DNA from: Cylicocyclus nassatus
Lineage: Eukaryota > Nematoda > Chromadorea > Rhabditida > Strongylidae
Length of the DNA: 64,000 nt
Reading direction: 5' to 3'
Assembly (NCBI GenBank): GCA_958299035.1
Contig: CATQJL010000316.1
Span: forward strand, 89,860,443-89,924,442
Part shown: positions 13,201 to 23,569 of the stretch, piece by piece
Layout of the letters: every line of letters begins with the position of its first letter
Numbering within the stretch: the first letter of the stretch is position 1
The notes under the pieces: generated by a model
Database searches by the model: none
Told to the model about the DNA's origin: nothing
What the model saw: only the letters and a program-made list of their open reading frames with translations
Made by a program: the position numbers and the translations under genes

Positions 13201-13530
13201 GTGAACCGAAATTTTAGCGACCAATTCTCAAGAATAAAAATTTAGGTTGATCATCTAAAGGAAATAAAAATAAAATAAAAAAAGGAACACGTTCTTTAGC
13301 TATTCAATTTTGTTTTCCAAAATGATAAACCCAAACCTTGAGAAATGCTTCCTTGAAACAAAAATCATATCGCTGTGAACTGACGGAAAAGATCGTTCTG
13401 ATCACTATTTGATCAGATCGTGAAGCGCAGGATCGATATCGATTTTATTGAATTTTGCCAAGGAGGTAGTGAGCATGCTGATTACGAAAGTATCGTTGAC
13501 ATAGAACTGAGGGGAGCCTGGTTTGCTAAA
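10201..13530. other. Intergenic region upstream of PLD, no supported gene
   Basis: AT-rich sequence with only short scattered open frames. A C-run lies at about 12419-12432. A lysine/arginine-rich frame at 12561-13001 looks compositional, not a conserved gene. The PLD promoter should lie in the proximal part, but no specific motif can be named. Confidence 0.5.
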
Positions 13531-14480
13531 TATTAGGTTGTCAAGAAAATAATGTCTGTTTTAATTTGCTTGCTTTAACAAAGCAACCAGACTCAGCCCA
13601 ACAAAGGGTAAGGAGTACTGTTCGATAGAGCAAAGCAAGCTCTACAAGATGGCACTCATGTCTTTGCGCCATGCTCGATCCACGGAGAGTTCGAACTCAA
13701 AATCTAAAGATTTCCAAATGCCCAAAAAATCGAAAAAAATCAGATCTTCGTCCAAATAATTTCTACGAACCTCCCACTCGCTCACATCAATACTATCGAT
13801 ATCTGATATCCATATGTGCGATTGCCGTATTTTTTCCTTGACTAGAAACTGAGAAAACGAAAATTTCCCTGATTTTCTCAAAGCAATGCTGAGCCGTTTT
13901 TGCATATGTGGTTCTATACTGCAAGCCTAGGTAAGCATAATTGTAGGTTCTCAGCCTATTTCGAGCGGTACTTTTCGCGAATGTCGATTTTAGCACTGAA
14001 ACTGAAACGAAAAAATCCGAATTCGTTATTTTTCGAAAACTACCGCGTGGAATGGGCTGAAAATCTACAGTTATACTTACCTAGGCTTGTAGTATAGAAC
14101 TACATATGCAAAAACGGCTCAGCATTGCTTTGAGAAAATCAGGGAAATTTTCGTTTTCTCAGTTTTTAGTCAAGGAAAAAATACGGCAATCGCACATATG
14201 GATATCAGATATCGATAGTATTGATGTGAGCGAGTGGGAGGTTCGTAGAAATTATTTGGACGAAGATCTGATTTTTTTCGATTTTTTGGGCATTTGGAAA
14301 TCTTTAGATTTTGAGTTCGAACTCTCCGTGAATCGAGCATGGCACAAAGACATGAGTGCCATCTTGTAGAGCTTGCTTTGCTCTATCGAACAGTACCCCT
14401 TACCCTTTGTTGGGTTGAGTCTGATTGCTTTGTTAAAGCAAGCAAATAAAAACGGACATTATTTTCTTGACAACCTAATA
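13531..14480. mobile_element. Mariner-ended palindromic element with mirrored 87-codon frames
   Basis: The ends are inverted TATTAGGTTGTCAAGAAAA sequences, typical of mariner termini with a TA target. Nearly the whole 950 bp is two arms of about 440 bp around a short spacer near 14000. Each arm holds an 87-codon frame in opposite orientation (13642-13905 minus and 14106-14369 plus), identical except for two residues near the C-terminus. The protein is not recognised: it starts MQKRLSIALRKSGKF and ends RKDMSAIL. A diverged relative is at 46111-47062. There is no transposase catalytic domain, so it is nonautonomous unless the frame has a function. Confidence 0.8.
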
Positions 14481-16015
14481 GTAATTTCTAAAATTTCGCG
14501 ACCCATTCTCGAAAAGGTGTGACGTCTGAAGTGTCGAATCCTCGATGGGATAACAAAATTGATCCATATCATGACCACTGCTATTTAGTTACTTACCCTT
14601 TCCCATGAGCACTTACGATGCCTGTGTTCACCTAGCGTGACAATATAATCGTTTCTCTTTGTCGCAATTTGGTCGTTATGCTAGCGCAAAAAGGTGGATC
14701 GGCCTATTACTAGAAAAAATGCACGTCGTAGTCAACTTATTCCCAAAGTCCTCAATACTTTTCTCCTTTATCCAAATGATACATAGATATGGTATAATAC
14801 GCAGATTAGATCTTATGAAATAAAGAGGCGTCTACGAAGTTTTTGCATTCTTGAGTTAAAGGATGCGTCTGGTGCGTGAAAAGCTGGCACATTCTAAAGT
14901 GCATAAACACCGCATTATGCATTCAAGTACCAATCAATAAACAGCAACAAATGGCTGTGATTCTAAAGTTTTCAAGGTCTTCCGCTGCTGGGCGATCTTT
15001 GAATTTACCCCTTATTCGTACGTGTAAAAGGATGAGACTGACTATATCCACTAACTGGCATGAAATACTAGGTGAAGGCGGAAGTTAGAGCAACTTCCTG
15101 ATTAGGACGCTTTCAGCCACCTTATGAGTAGAAGCAATCAGTTAAAATTGATTTTTGAGTTTTTTTTCGTAAAGATTCCACCACAATCGGATGCAAGGAC
15201 ACAAAGTCATGCAAATGTGAAGCGAAAATTCCGTCAACATGCTTTCAAATTTTTATTGGTTTTCAAAGAAGTTGCCATGAATGTTAGAGTTAATGTGAAA
15301 TTCATGTTTTCGCTGCAAAATTCAATGGACAGCAGAAATGGATGAAGATGGAGTGTGCTCTATGTCATTGTGTCTTGGCAGACATCAATGTCAGATGTGA
15401 AAATCTTGGTGAAAGGAATAAGATAAATCCATTGGCAGCCACAATGGAAAAAAACCCATTTCCTAACCATACCCCGAAAATTTCAGCTATAATACTAAAA
15501 AGTGCTCGAATAAAAACGATTGTCACCAAGCTACGAATACAAATCACCAACGAACTTCGCTGGCAAGCCTATGCACACACTGATTCATCGCGAACTATAA
15601 ACCATATTTTCACGAGAAGAATTTGGCCACTTGAAACGAAGCGGGGACAGCAATCGATCCTGCATCAATGGGAGGGAGGGCGAAAAAAGGAGTGGGGAAA
15701 ACTTGCCGTGGAACATGCTCGAAGATTGAGGAATACATAAGGAGAAAAAATGTCCATTCTTGACCTTAGAGGACCATGAACGAAGGACAAGATGAAGTGT
15801 CTTGGCCTTTGAATTTAGGATTTTCTTGGGGAAAACCTTGAGTAAGATGAATATAGTTCCAAAACGTGGATATTTATTTATTGTTAATATTTATGTATTT
15901 ACCATATGACTCCACTGTTGGAACTTCCGAAAAACCATTCTAGAACTTTTCTCCATAATATCCATTGCGTTCTCAATAAAAGATAATTGTGGTCACTTTG
16001 CTGGTTTATTCACCA
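14481..16015. other. Intergenic region, no supported gene
   Basis: Open frames occur on the plus strand (15124-15345 and 15342-15740), but they show no recognisable domain or clear splice context. No inverted repeat was noticed. Confidence 0.4.
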
Positions 16016-16535
16016 CTAGCTGGCTTGCCCGGCTCCGCCGGGCCTGCCAGCTAGACCCGTGTACGTATGTTCCGAATAGAAATTTTTATCTCTGAACCGA
16101 TTGGGACCGAACTTTGCACACATACACTTCGGGGCAGGGAGCGTGTCACAGCCCACTTTTCGTTATCGATCGATGTCGATTTTACCGATTTTTTGCAAAA
16201 TTTGAGCTAGGGGGCTAGGATTTTGCACAGGGGGGTAATCGAGCATGCTGATCACCCCTTCGGGGTGATCAGCATGCTCGATTACCCCCCTCTGCCAAAT
16301 CCCAGCCCTCTAGCTCGAATTTTGCAAAAAATCAATAAAATCGATATCGATCGATAACGAAAAGTAGCCTATGACACGCTCCCTGCCCTGAAGTATATGT
16401 GTGCCAAGTTTGGTCCCGATCGGTTCAGAAATAAAAATTTGTATTCGGAACATACGTACACACATACATACAGACAGACATACAGACAGACATACAGACA
16501 GACAGACAAACAGACATTCAGCTTTATATATAAGA
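16016..16535 (-). mobile_element. Nonautonomous Helitron copy 1 (520 bp)
   Basis: Read on the minus strand it starts TCTTATATATAAAGCTGAAT, runs through a CTGT-rich minisatellite, and ends with a GC hairpin (GCCCGGC-GGA-GCCGGGC), a 7-base spacer and CTAG. It is flanked by A on the 5' side and T on the 3' side, the Helitron target. The interior is one large palindrome centred near 16253. No Rep-helicase is encoded. Copies of identical layout are at 23932-24451 and 27086-27519. Confidence 0.8.
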
Positions 16536-16789
16536 TTTAGGTGGAAAAACTACTGCGCAAACAGGAAGGAGTGCAGAATTCGAGACTTGACGATGTAAGA
16601 ACTGTGATAATTTATGTATATATATGGCATGAACTTTTCATTTAGAAGAAAAAGAGACACGATGAAGCCTGTGCTATAAAAAAACTTCAAAAACATGATA
16701 ATTCTGTGACATAGAATATCAAAGACAAGTTGCTATTGACAGGGTCGTAGCACGTTAATGCATTAGCCATTAAAATGCATATTGCTCTA
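16536..16789. other. AT-rich spacer
   Basis: Nothing recognisable is seen between the Helitron copy and the GGTGAAGGGGGT repeat. Confidence 0.4.
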
Positions 16790-16880
16790 CATAGGTGCGA
16801 TAGGGGGAGCCGGGCTCTCCCCAGGTGAAGGGGGTCTCGGCTGTTTCCGACCTTCCAGGGTGAAGGGGGTATGTGAGTCT
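16790..16880. repeat. GGTGAAGGGGGT-type dispersed repeat, copy A
   Basis: Two GGTGAAGGGGGT motifs spaced about 38 bases apart sit beside the sequence GATAGGGGGAG. A direct relative at 20921-20995 has the same motif pair and ends in the inverse, CTCCCCCTATCGCA. A weaker relative is at 62130-62195. They may be element ends, but no complete element could be defined. Confidence 0.4.
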
Positions 16881-17099
16881 AGGGGGGGGGGGAGGAAGAG
16901 AGAAAAGGTAAAAAAGCGTGGTATGAAGAGCTCTAATTTGTACCTTATTTAGGCACAAATTGAAAAAAAAAATTAAAATTTTTCAAAAAAAATTAAAAAA
17001 TTTAAAAAAATTGGTTATGAAGATCTGTGCTCCTGTTTCATGCATCAACAAAAAACGAAAGCAATAATGTTTATCCCAAAAGATGTACAAGTTAGGAAC

Positions 17100-18438
17100 A
17101 ACTTCATTTCCTGCACATCATCATCAACAATATCACTATCGCTAACGTCAGAGACAACAAGTTCGCTGCCTGAAAAATCTTCTTCTTCCTCCAAAAGGTC
17201 ATCGGAGTAGAAGTAGAATTGCGTGCAAAAGCGTTCTGAGTCGAAAATGGATTTGAAACTTTCTTCTTCTTTTAAGCGCTTTTGTGATTTTTTTCGTGGC
17301 CCTCTGGTAGCACCAGGAAGTCAACAGGTAGGTGATCGGTTTCTTCATACCTTCTTTTAGGATATTTCAAAAAGTCATACGGTAACAGCCTGTCTGGACC
17401 ACTTATATCAATCCTTTAAATGAAGTTTTTAGATAACAATGTGTTTAGTAGAGGTTGACAAATCTTAAGTATTTGCTTAGATGCTCTATCGTTGTACGAC
17501 TTCTGCGTTGTGTTCTGATGACAGAGTAGATAGAAAATTTCTTTCTCTACCTCTGCCGTGCTAGTCGGAATGGAAACTAGCTTTGCTAGTAGGTCCATCA
17601 GATTTTTGCGGTAAGTAATGGGAAAAGAGCCAGATCTCATATGCTTTCGCAACGCGGGAAGGAAATAGTGTAACCTTTGATTCAACTGGCTTGGCACCAT
17701 TAGGGCGGGGTTTTGTGATCTGATTGAGGCCGCTCGCGCCCGCGACGCACCTGCGTCTCTTTCGCGCGAGTGCTCCCTGATCATTGCCTAGCCTTAATCA
17801 GATCACGAAGTCCCGCCTTTGCCGATGCCAAGCCAGTTGAATCAAATGGTACTTTTTGGGCCTTGTCGAACTCTGGATTCACCTCCTCTGACATACGTCC
17901 TGTTAGCTGATTAGAAAGCTGCTCAACTTCTTCTTTAATAGCATCTGCGGAATAGCCGAAAAAAGGAGGTACCATGCTGCGCGTTGGTTTTTTTTTCAAT
18001 ATCATAGGTCATATTGTCACAAGGTGAATAACTTTCAAAAGCATAAAGCACAGAGTTGGGTTCGCACTCCAGCCGGGATCTAAGCGCAGTAACTATGCTT
18101 TGTACTAACACCTTCCTTTTGTTCATATCCATGTTTGTGAATTTAGCAGCCTTGAATTCTTCAGCAACCTGAAGATCAGCAATGGACTTCCTGGACATTT
18201 CCTCATTGAAACTAGACAATCTGCTTGGATTCCTTATGCAGGAAATCAGAGAGTTTCGCTCAATTGCAAACTCTGTATCAATGTCGACAACATTTTCGTC
18301 GGCGTAAGATTCTCCTTCTGCCTCGCTGTTGAACTGGAACACGTGCGAGTCATCTGCGATTTTGTAAAGTATTCTGCCTGCCGTTTCCTCTTCAAACTGC
18401 CAACCTTTCCAAAACATTGAGGAATATTTTAATAACAT
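17100..18438 (-). pseudogene. hAT-like transposase remnant
   Basis: Three blocks in different frames read as one damaged protein: 18438-17935, then 18005-17781 after a frameshift in an A-run near 17995, then 17784-17416 and a further open stretch to about 17290. The last block has LLAKLVSIPTSTAEVEK, which resembles the C-terminal dimerisation motif of hAT transposases (usually SIPATSA.xER). The catalytic part upstream was not recognised. A palindrome at 17679-17845 interrupts the frame and duplicates its own flank in inverse. A captured hAT-derived host gene is possible but unlikely given the frameshifts. Confidence 0.5.
17679..17845. repeat. Palindrome inside the hAT-like frame
   Basis: TTGATTCAACTGGCTTGGC on the left is the inverse of GCCAAGCCAGTTGAATCAAA on the right. 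The inverse match continues through the GATCTGATT segment towards a GC-rich centre near 17755. The arms are about 60 bp. An inverted duplication of coding sequence is the simplest reading. Confidence 0.7.
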
Positions 18439-18814
18439 GTTATTCTTCTGAATGTCTTAGAGTTTTTAATTCATTGAAACCAACCATTCTCTACAAATTA
18501 GATAAGGTGAGTCTAGAGCGTTTTCACGAAAGTGACCTTCTTCAGCACTAGGTTTACAGAGTATAGATTCCAGAAATGGGCGGGTTTTGTGTGAAGGTGT
18601 GGAAATTCACCAATCTCCCATAGTTTTTTGAGTGTGTGCTAACAATGATGGCATAACTGTCAATCAAAAGCGCATTTTTTACCAAAAAAAAACATAAACA
18701 TATAACAACGATAAGCACGCTCAAATAGACGCGTTCGCTCACGTTCCCGTTAGTGCTGATAACGATGTCAATCCACAGCACATTTTTTACTATTAACTTG
18801 CTCCACCTCGCTCT

Positions 18815-19519
18815 TATTAGGTCGTCCAGAAAGTTTTTGCACACGAATTTCAAAATTCATAACTTCTGATTTTTCCAACCGATTTGACTGCTTTCACTTT
18901 TATGTGAACGGTAAGCCATGCTCTTTATAATGACATCTCAGCTGCTTAGTAATGGTCATCTGTTGCATAGATAGGAGCGATAGAAGAAAAATGGTAAAAA
19001 TTTTAATTTTCTGTGTAGGGTTATAAAAAATCGGAGACTTGCAACAAAAATCGGAGCAGTCAGTACTGTAGGTTCTTTCATCAGCTCTTTCTAACAGTGC
19101 AAAGTTTGCGCCGAGCGTCTCCATGAAAAGTTATGATTTCCCTGAAGAATGCCAAAATAAATCAAATTCGCCTTTTTGTACTGCTTGCTCGGAAATTATA
19201 ACTTTTCCTGGAGACGCTCAATCGTAGCAAACTTTGCACTGTTAGAAAGAGTTGGTGAAAGAACCTAAAATACCGACTGCTCCGATTTTGTTGCAAGTTT
19301 CTGATTTTTTATGACCCTACACAAAAATTCAAATTTTGAGTGATTTTGTTTTGAGCTTCTATCTATGCAAGAGATGACCATTACCAAGCAGATAAGATGT
19401 CATTAAAGAGCATGACTTACCCTTTCACATAAAAGTGAAAGCAGTCAAATCGGCTGGAAAAATCAGAAGTTATGAATTTTTGAAAATTGTGCTCAATAAA
19501 ACATTCGGGACGACCTATA
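18815..19519. mobile_element. Mariner-ended foldback element
   Basis: The left end reads TTAGGTCGTCCAGAAAG and the right end is the inverse of TAGGTCGTCCCGAATG, at TA dinucleotides. The arms are about 300 bp (for example CAGAAGTTATGAA at both ends, inverted) around a short AT-rich centre near 19150. No coding capacity. It abuts the 521-bp tandem repeat, and the flanking CTTGCTCCACC on its left resembles the end of that repeat unit, so it may have inserted at the array edge. Confidence 0.75.
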
Positions 19520-20776
19520 CAATGTGTTGGCTTTTATGGGTTACCGGAGAAAATGATTTTTAGAGCCGGGAAGCAAAGAAGCCCTAACATGCTGTATACC
19601 ATTCGAAAGCTGAGATCATGGAGAATCGACGTAGACCGTCGACTTTTTTCTAGGTCTTCTGTGCCGCGAGATATGAGGGATTTTATGTGCTTCAAAAATT
19701 AACTGATTTTGTGTCCTCACTTTCTGCTCTCCAAATGAATGCTACGAGAAAGTCGACGGTCTACGTTTGTTAATGAAGACTTGCTCTTTAACACAGATAG
19801 ATAAGCAGCAGTGATTAGGTCTTCATTCGGCAGAAATCTGCTGTTGAAAATGACCATGTTTTCAGATAAAATGCTGAGTATCTCTCGATAGAGGGGGGCT
19901 AGAAAGAAGTCGACGGTCTAGGTCGAATCCCCTTTTCCTGAGCTTTCGAATGGTATATAGGTTGCTGGGCGAAAAAACGGACCAGTTTTCAAAAATGGGG
20001 TGGAGATATTTACTATTAGCTTGCTCCAATCCGGCTCCACCAATGTATTGGCTTTTATCGGTTACCGGAGAAAATGATTTTTAGAGCCGGGAAGCAAAGA
20101 AGCCCTAACATGCTGTATACCATTCGAAAGCTGAGATCATGGAGAATCGACGTAGACCGTCGACTTTTTTCTAGGTCTTCTGTGCCGCGAGATATGAGGG
20201 ATTTTATGTGCTTCAAAAATTAACTGATTTTGTGTCCTCACTTTCTGCTCTCCAAATGAATGCTACGAGAAAGTCGACGGTCTACGTTTGTTAATGAAGA
20301 CTTGCTCTTTAACACAGATAGATAAGCAGCAGTGATTAGGTCTTCATTCGGCAGAAATCTGCTGTTGAAAATGACCATGTTTTCAGATAAAATGCTGAGT
20401 ATCTCTCGATAGAGGGGGGCTAGAAAGAAGTCGACGGTCTAGGTCGAATCCCCTTTTCCTGAGCTTTCGAATGGTATATAGGTTGCTGGGCGAAAAAACG
20501 GACCAGTTTTCAAAAATGGGGTGGAGATATTTACTATTAGCTTGCTCCAATCCGGCTCCACCAATGTATTGGCTTTTATCGGTTACCGGAGAAAATGATT
20601 TTTAGAGCCGGGAAGCAAAGAAGCCCTAACATGCTGTATACCATTCGAAAGCTGAGATCATGGAGAATCGACGTAGACCGTCGACTTTTTTCTAGGTCTT
20701 CTGTGCCGCGAGATATGAGGGATTTTATGTGCTTCAAAAATTAACTGATTTTGTGTCCTCACTTTCTGCTCTCCAA
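19520..20776 (+). repeat. 521-bp tandem repeat, about 2.4 copies
   Basis: Copies start at 19520, 20041 and 20562, exactly 521 bases apart, and are nearly identical. The third breaks off near 20776. Each unit holds its own dyads: GTAGACCGTCGACTT is answered by AAGTCGACGGTCTAC, and ACCATTCGAAAGCT by AGCTTTCGAATGGT. The unit itself therefore looks like a foldback element that has become tandem. No reading frame of note. Confidence 0.9.
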
Positions 20777-20920
20777 AATGCTACGAGGATAAATAAATAA
20801 TATAAATAAACATAAATACCGTTTCTTTAGTAAATTTATGAGTGTACTTGTTGTTTGAGGTACTTAGCCTGCTTTTCATAACGATTTTTATCATATTCTC
20901 AGAGTACGATACCAATCTCA

Positions 20921-20995
20921 GCCCAGGTGAAGGGGGTCATCGGGAGTTTGGCCTCAAAGTGAAGGGGGTAAGATCCATCACTCCCCCTATCGCAA
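20921..20995. repeat. GGTGAAGGGGGT-type dispersed repeat, copy B
   Basis: It has the same doubled motif as copy A at 16790-16880, followed by CTCCCCCTATCGCA, which is the inverse of the motif found on the other side of copy A. Together the two bracket the hAT remnant, the foldback and the tandem array, about 4.2 kb. Confidence 0.4.
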
Positions 20996-23569
20996 CTATG
21001 TTGCTCTATCAAGCACTCGGCAAAGTGAAAGGTCGATAATTATCGTTAAAGCATACATTCCCATGGCTCAAATTAAGTAAGGCCCGTTAATTGAAAAAAA
21101 AATCCATACCGAGTCAGGAAGTTCAACTACTATCATTTGAGACCGGTCCAAAAAAACTACGTTGTGTATGCTCTCTCAATACGACAGAGTATGTAGAAAG
21201 GGGAGATGGGGTGGGGGGGGGGGGGGAAGAGGGGGGGGGAAGAGGGGCAAATGGTTGTCTGCGAGGTAATCCGCTCGTAAGAATTTTAATCGGGTACGAC
21301 ATAAACTAGTTCCTACAAAAAAGTCAGTAATGAACAGCCTCTCGTAAACTCGTCGTAGACTCGTAATACAATAAACTATAGTTTTGATTTTTTTATGATC
21401 AGTAAGTTATGTGACTTCAAATTTATGACAACGAACATATTCAGTGAACTGTCAGAGCTTTGATATGTAACCAAAGTTGAATTTTGGATTCATTTCGCTT
21501 TTGTTGAAAAGGTCAGCTTTCACCAAAGTAATAACTTTGCTTGGTCAGAAGCTTTAGAAAAATGGGCTACCCTCCCATATTTCTCCCCAGGAACAAGAAG
21601 AGAAGAAGCAGTTCGTACTTTTTTGTGTGGGTCGATAAATGTACTTCCCAACATATAGAAGCAGATCGTGACTAATGTAAGTGAAGAAATATAGTCGAGA
21701 CTAAAACAAATTGACTTTGAAACCTAATGTATATACATTCAGTTACAAAGTCTTTCTTCGCTCTAGGAGTCAAAATTTTCCCAAGATTTTGGAACGCAAA
21801 GGTAAAGATATTTCCCGCGCCCGCAGTCCAACTTGAATAGATATCTACCTAAGTTCTATTTGCAATGTGCGTGTGCAAGATATCGATGTTGAAAGATAAA
21901 AATATGAAGTAATAAAAGAAGGCACGCGAACATAGATCCATCATTTTCAGCGGTTATATAATATTATGTTACGCAAGTTAGGGTAAAAACGAACCAAGAA
22001 TTCAATTCACAACAGGTTAGAATTGACAAATTGCGGTGCGTTCGTAAAGAAGAATGCGGCACGAGCGACTAATGCGTGTTTGAAGTGCAGCGGTAAAAAA
22101 GAAGCCGTAAAAAATTGGGACAGATCGAGTTCGGCATCGATTTGTACGATGTACGACGTTGACGAGAGAAAACCTGCTGTCAATGCCGCGAATTCGAGAC
22201 GTGGACAATATAACTTGTAAATGTGACACACAACACCACGCTGTGATAAGAGATGTTTACGTGATGACACATAAAGACATTCAGCATTCTTGTTAACATA
22301 TAGAAACAAAGCCCTCAATTTCAGTCACAGAAAAAAGACGGAAATCTAAAAGTCACATAATACACAATTCAGTTCCAAGACCCCTTTTTCCTGTAGGTTT
22401 TTAAGATCTGGCATCAGGAGGCAACATCAAAGGACATTAAAAATTACAGTTTTTTTTAAAGAACTTTCGCCATACTAAGAAATTTACAGATTTAGGTGAG
22501 CCATCCACCCGCCAAGATGTGCCGATCCGCACGCATTTTAGCGTTCACTTCAGAGTGCCACTATGGAACCGACTCCAATGTGGCACAGACTATCTGCGCG
22601 CTAAATGGAATGCACATCGGCGACTATTTTATCGGGTTTGAAAAACCCATTCTGCTTTGGTAAGTCGGCTCAAATAAAAAAAAGGAGAGAAGATTTGTCA
22701 ATAAGAGCCAGCTTTCTCACGCATTCTCCGCATCATAGGGAAGGGTTTTGGTACTATTTCAGAACAGCGTTTTTTCACAACCCAAAATGAAAAAGTGTGC
22801 AGAGTATGTGCAAAGTTTCAGCATGAGCAGAGTTTTAGAAAGATCTCAGACTTCGACTCTATACCGTATGTCTATCGTAATCCCTCAAAAAGCCCTACCA
22901 TGCGAAATGATTATCATTCCGTAATCAGCATGTAAATAACCTCTATGCAGGAAGTTTAACCGAAATCCGAGATTTTTCATTTTTGGGTTGTGTATTCTGG
23001 TATGGTCCCAAAGTTTTTTCTACGCCTAATAGTATGACAACAAGTGGAGCGTAACTGATGATTGACTGAAAAAAAGTCCACGCACTTGGGATTTGAGGTC
23101 GGTGCGAGATTATATACAATCAAGAGGGTCAAATCGTAAATCCCCGTTATCAAAGGATTGCGCTGCATTGAGGAGAAAAAAATCAATGCCCCTATGGCTC
23201 GTATCATTTGAGCGAAAGTCGAAGAGTTGCTAAAAACCAGATAAAACTATTGAGAAGCTTAAGATAATGGTCAGAACAGCGCTGTTCAGAATCTCATCTG
23301 TGCATGACGCGATACTACAGACAAGTCCAAAACCAAACCTTCGAGAAGTGAAAGCAGCGATATAATCGATAACTAATGGAGGATTCAGCTTTGTTTGCTG
23401 AATCAGATCAACAACACATTCATCTACAGATGTCTGATGGACTCATTCTGAACTTTGGTCGGTTCCCGTCTGCCCCGCCTCGGTAATTTCGCAAGCCTAC
23501 GTTATGCTGACGTCGACTTGAGGACACTCTCCGCAGCCTGGGTTTGTGTCGAACTATTCCATCACGAGG
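20996..23569. other. Intergenic region upstream of SARAF
   Basis: It contains an impure G-run with interruptions (about 21197-21243) and a weak inverted repeat pair (22720-23045). No conserved frame was found. The SARAF promoter should lie at the right end, but no clear core motif is visible. Confidence 0.4.
22720..23045. repeat. Weak inverted repeat
   Basis: CACAACCCAAAATGAAAAA at about 22778 is answered by an inverted TTTTTCATTTTTGGGTTGTG at about 22975. Looser similarity continues outward over about 50 bases. Probably an old foldback element. Confidence 0.4.

Noticed and set aside
19520..20776. Considered as a CRISPR-like array
   Set aside because: The repeat unit is 521 bp with no short-repeat/spacer pattern, and the genome is eukaryotic.
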